DNA of 8,948 nt from positions 1-8,948 of the forward strand of contig CADBTX010000198.1 of the NCBI GenBank assembly GCA_902797705.1, in the 5' to 3' direction. Below, one piece after another: positions 6,892 to 8,948 of this stretch (positions are counted from its first letter, which is position 1; each line of letters begins with the position of its first letter). The notes under the pieces were generated by a model. It had not been told where the DNA came from and made no database searches. It was given only the letters and a program-made list of their open reading frames with translations. Made by a program: the position numbers and the translations under genes. Source of the DNA: an uncultured Lachnospiraceae bacterium. Its GTDB lineage: Bacteria; Bacillota; Clostridia; Lachnospirales; Lachnospiraceae.

Positions 6892-7428
6892 TTAAGAAAT
6901 AAGCCAGCTTGAGAATGAGACCCCGGTAATGAACTTGGAATTATACATTTCCTGAAGTTCCTCCAGTATCCTCTCCTGGATCGCCTCGGTTCCCATGGCA
7001 TTGATCTCTTCCAGGGTATAATTGCCTATAACCTTGTTGATCGCATCCTTGATAAGTCCCACCTGGGCATCCATATTGGCGCCGTAGGTGGCATAATCGC
7101 TGTCCTTGGTGTTCAGGGAAAGGGTAACTCCCACAACCGCATAATGCGCGGTGCCGTCACCGGATTCGGGATCCACCTTAAGGGGGATCGTAAGCTGGTC
7201 AGCGATGTCATAGGGGGAGATATCCGCAATGGATACGTTATTTGCCGCACTGGCAATATCCCCGCTGCTTGCAATGCCCAGGTCAAGATTTATCGCACCG
7301 CCTATATCTCCTACGAGAGCCAGCACTTTCTGGTTCGTAGGGATGATGGTGAACATCATGATACCTGTCATTACGGTATTTACCACAAGTAAAGCAAGTA
7401 TGATTATCGCTAGAAGATTCTTTTTCAT
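6892..7428 (-). CDS. fliL: Flagellar basal body-associated protein FliL
   Basis: FliL is a single-pass membrane protein that associates with the stator units and supports torque or stator stability. The 178-residue product starts MKKN, has one strongly hydrophobic helix at about 5-28, and an extracytoplasmic domain. Near the C-terminus are the family features: a long amphipathic segment (LIKDAINKVIGNYTLEEINA from 124, then EAIQERILEELQEMYN) and a final strand GVSFSSWLIS, comparable to the closing V-x-F-x-x-F/W strand of FliL. The middle (about 38-80) is Ala/Ser/Asp-rich and does not match a family sequence I know; the protein is longer than Bacillus FliL (about 140). The call rests on topology, the C-terminal pattern and position between motB and fliM. 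The ATG at 7426-7428 has AGGTG at 7435-7439, six bases away. Confidence 0.85.
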   Translation of the reverse strand: MKKNLLAIIILALLVVNTVMTGIMMFTIIPTNQKVLALVGDIGGAINLDLGIASSGDIASAANNVSIADISPYDIADQLTIPLKVDPESGDGTAHYAVVGVTLSLNTKDSDYATYGANMDAQVGLIKDAINKVIGNYTLEEINAMGTEAIQERILEELQEMYNSKFITGVSFSSWLIS

Positions 7429-7446
7429 TTACAGCACCTGTTTTCT

Positions 7447-8358
7447 TCAGCTGGCGTCTGCCAGCTCGTTGTAGATCTTTATTTCCACCCGGCGGTTCTT
7501 CGCCCGCCCCTCGGGAGTGGAATTATCGGCTATGGGAACATACTCTCCGCGGCCGCTGTGCTTGATATGGGACGGATCCAAAAGCGTGGTATCAATGATA
7601 TAATGGAAAACGCTTAAGGCTCTCGCACCCGACAGCTCATCATTGCTGGCAAACTGTCCGTGACCTCCTATAGGCACGTTATCCGTATGTCCCTCTATCT
7701 CTATGGTATCCTGAGCATAGCGCTCAAGTATCTGTCCGAGCTTATTCAGAACCGGCTTAGCATCGTCTTTTATTGTAGCACTTCCTGAGTCAAATAACAA
7801 CGAGCCGTTCATGGTGAGGAGAACGTACTGGCTGGTGTAATCAATGTCTATCTCCCGGCCAAGGCTGCTCTCTTCAATGGCCTCCTCTATCTTCTCCGCC
7901 AGCTCCTCCGAAGCCTTCAGCTGAGCTTCCGTAAGCTCCTCCTTGACCTCTTCTATCTCTTCGCTTCCGCTCTGTCCGGCCTCAGTGGAATCCTGTGAGC
8001 CTTCCAGTCCTCCGTTTGTGGTCGCGTCCTCTTCGGATTCGGAATTATTGTTTACCTCATTGTCCTGCTTTCCCGAGGCGCTCACACCCATGGAACTGAA
8101 ATACTGGGAAAGCTCATTCAGCTGGCTGACGCCGTTACTTACAAGCACACCGTCTCCGATGGCGGTTCCTCCCCCTTCAAAGATACTGAAGGTCTCAGCA
8201 AAGGATTTTGCCACTTCCTCATACTTTGCCGCATCCACAGATGACATGGAGAAAAGTAACACGAAGAAGCATAGCAGCAGGTTCATCAGATCTGAGAAAG
8301 TCGCGGTCCAGGCCGGTGCGCCGGGTTTGACTTCTTCAGGCTTTTTATTCTTAGCCAT
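7447..8358 (-). CDS. motB: Flagellar motor stator protein MotB
   Basis: MotB forms the ion-conducting stator with MotA and anchors it to peptidoglycan. The 303-residue product opens with a basic tail and then PAWTATFSDLMNLLLCFFVL (15-34), which contains the essential ion-binding Asp as D23 in its membrane helix. A plug/linker region follows, including a Ser/Glu/Asn-rich acidic stretch at about 97-145. The C-terminal OmpA-like peptidoglycan-binding domain spans about 180-296, with LLFDSGSATIKDDAKPVL, the EGHTDNVPI motif (222-230) and AKNRRVEIKI (286-295). The ATG at 8356-8358 has GGGAGGT at 8365-8371, six bases upstream. It begins 16 bases after motA and ends 18 bases before fliL. I cannot tell from sequence whether it uses protons or sodium. 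Confidence 0.96.
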   Translation of the reverse strand: MAKNKKPEEVKPGAPAWTATFSDLMNLLLCFFVLLFSMSSVDAAKYEEVAKSFAETFSIFEGGGTAIGDGVLVSNGVSQLNELSQYFSSMGVSASGKQDNEVNNNSESEEDATTNGGLEGSQDSTEAGQSGSEEIEEVKEELTEAQLKASEELAEKIEEAIEESSLGREIDIDYTSQYVLLTMNGSLLFDSGSATIKDDAKPVLNKLGQILERYAQDTIEIEGHTDNVPIGGHGQFASNDELSGARALSVFHYIIDTTLLDPSHIKHSGRGEYVPIADNSTPEGRAKNRRVEIKIYNELADAS

Positions 8359-8364
8359 CTATCG

Positions 8365-8371
8365 ACCTCCC
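8365..8371 (-). promoter_or_regulatory. Ribosome binding site of motB
   Basis: GGGAGGT on the minus strand, six bases before the motB ATG, in the 16-base gap between motA and motB. It supports that start and strong translation of motB right after motA. Confidence 0.8.
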
Positions 8372-8374
8372 GGT

Positions 8375-8948
8375 TTATCCTTCGCCGCCTCCGCCGTCTC
8401 CGCCTTCACCCATGGCTGCCGAATCCTTAGGAGACAGATACGACTTCAGTTTTTCTTCTATGACACGGGGGTTCTCTCCCGCCTGAATGGAGAGCAGGCC
8501 CTCAACCTGTATCCCCTTTACAGCCATCTCTTCACTGTTCTTTCCCTTAAGCTTTGTGGATATGGGCGTACACAGCCAGTTGGCAAGCAGGGAACCGTAG
8601 TATGTGGTTACCAGCGCCACCGCCATGGAAGGTCCGATGGAGGAAGGATCCGACAGGTTCTTAAGCATGTTTATAAGTCCGATCAGGGTTCCGATCATTC
8701 CCCATGCAGGTCCCATGGCTCCAACGTCTTCCCAGAATGCCGCATTGGCCTTATGCCTGTCCTCCACGGCGTTCATCTCGGTTTCCATGATGGCCCTGAC
8801 CAGTTCCGGATCGGTACCGTCAACCACCAGCATTATACCCTTCTTAAGGAAAGGGTCCTCTATATTTCCCGCTGCTTCTTCCAGGGAAAGGAGGCCTTCC
8901 TTTCTGGCAACGTTGGAAAGATCTATTATCTGTTTGATTATATCGGCG
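8375..8948 (-). CDS. motA: Flagellar motor stator protein MotA, C-terminal part (5' end off the window)
   Basis: MotA surrounds the MotB helix to form the stator ion channel and pushes on the rotor through its cytosolic loop. The frame is open from the TAA at 8375-8377 to the window edge, giving 190 residues, so roughly the first 65-75 residues with the first two helices are missing. The methionine near 8833 is internal, because the same frame upstream reads ADIIKQIIDLSNVARKEGLL and then SLEEAAG, the conserved MotA loop (ARKEGLLxLE). The third helix is GPAWGMIGTLIGLI, with the Pro comparable to E. coli P173. The fourth is MAVALVTTYYGSLLANWLCTP, with the Pro comparable to P222. The protein ends in an acidic Gly-rich tail, GEGGDGGGGEG, that is not a core family feature. 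It pairs with motB 16 bases downstream. Confidence 0.95.
   Translation of the reverse strand, partial: ADIIKQIIDLSNVARKEGLLSLEEAAGNIEDPFLKKGIMLVVDGTDPELVRAIMETEMNAVEDRHKANAAFWEDVGAMGPAWGMIGTLIGLINMLKNLSDPSSIGPSMAVALVTTYYGSLLANWLCTPISTKLKGKNSEEMAVKGIQVEGLLSIQAGENPRVIEEKLKSYLSPKDSAAMGEGGDGGGGEG

Noticed and set aside
7523..7530. GCCGATAA on the minus strand, an exact match to a sigma-28 type -10 box, inside motB
   Set aside because: No TAAA -35 element lies about 15 bases upstream, and the bases encode the conserved PIADN stretch of the MotB OmpA-like domain. It is probably chance.
8940..8947. GCCGATAT near the window edge, similar to a sigma-28 -10 box
   Set aside because: It lies inside motA codons (Ala-Asp-Ile), and the region where a -35 element would be is outside the window, so it cannot be supported.
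1..8948. Possible undescribed system, phage, mobile element or CRISPR array in the window
   Set aside because: Every stretch longer than 28 bases is accounted for by a recognised flagellar or chemotaxis gene in conserved order, with no sign of insertion or transfer.

Overview
The window is one uninterrupted stretch of a flagellar and chemotaxis operon. All genes lie on the minus strand, so transcription runs from high to low coordinates. In that order it reads motA (5' part cut off by the window edge), motB, fliL, fliM, fliY (fliN-type), cheY, fliO, fliP, fliQ, fliR, flhB and flhA (3' part cut off by the other edge). The genes overlap, abut or sit within 28 bases of each other. There is no intergenic stretch long enough for a separate promoter or terminator, and I see no RNA gene, mobile element or CRISPR array.

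The gene order fliM-fliY-cheY-fliOPQR-flhB-flhA, the two-part CheC-like/SpoA FliY and the Bacillus-type CheY point to a motile member of the Bacillota. Having motA-motB-fliL directly upstream in the same run, and the divergent FliL and FliP sequences, suggest a clostridial lineage, perhaps Lachnospiraceae. This taxonomic call is inference from gene order and remembered family sequences. Base composition looks balanced by eye, with strong purine-rich ribosome binding sites before most genes.

Region by region: 8375-8948 and 7447-8358 encode the stator, MotA and MotB, which couple ion flow to torque. 6892-7428 encodes FliL, a stator-associated membrane protein. 4610-6868 encodes the switch/C-ring proteins FliM and FliY, and 4232-4594 encodes the response regulator CheY that acts on them. 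1-4231 encodes the flagellar type III export gate: FliO (assembly factor), FliP, FliQ, FliR, FlhB and the start of FlhA. The operon thus supplies stator, switch, signal and export gate together.

I did not find a new system. The parts least explained by the families are low-complexity inserts: a Met/Gln/Pro repeat linker in FliY, an acidic linker in MotB, a polar segment after the FliP signal peptide and a Gly-rich MotA tail. Several start sites are also ambiguous or unusual (fliR, flhB, fliP).
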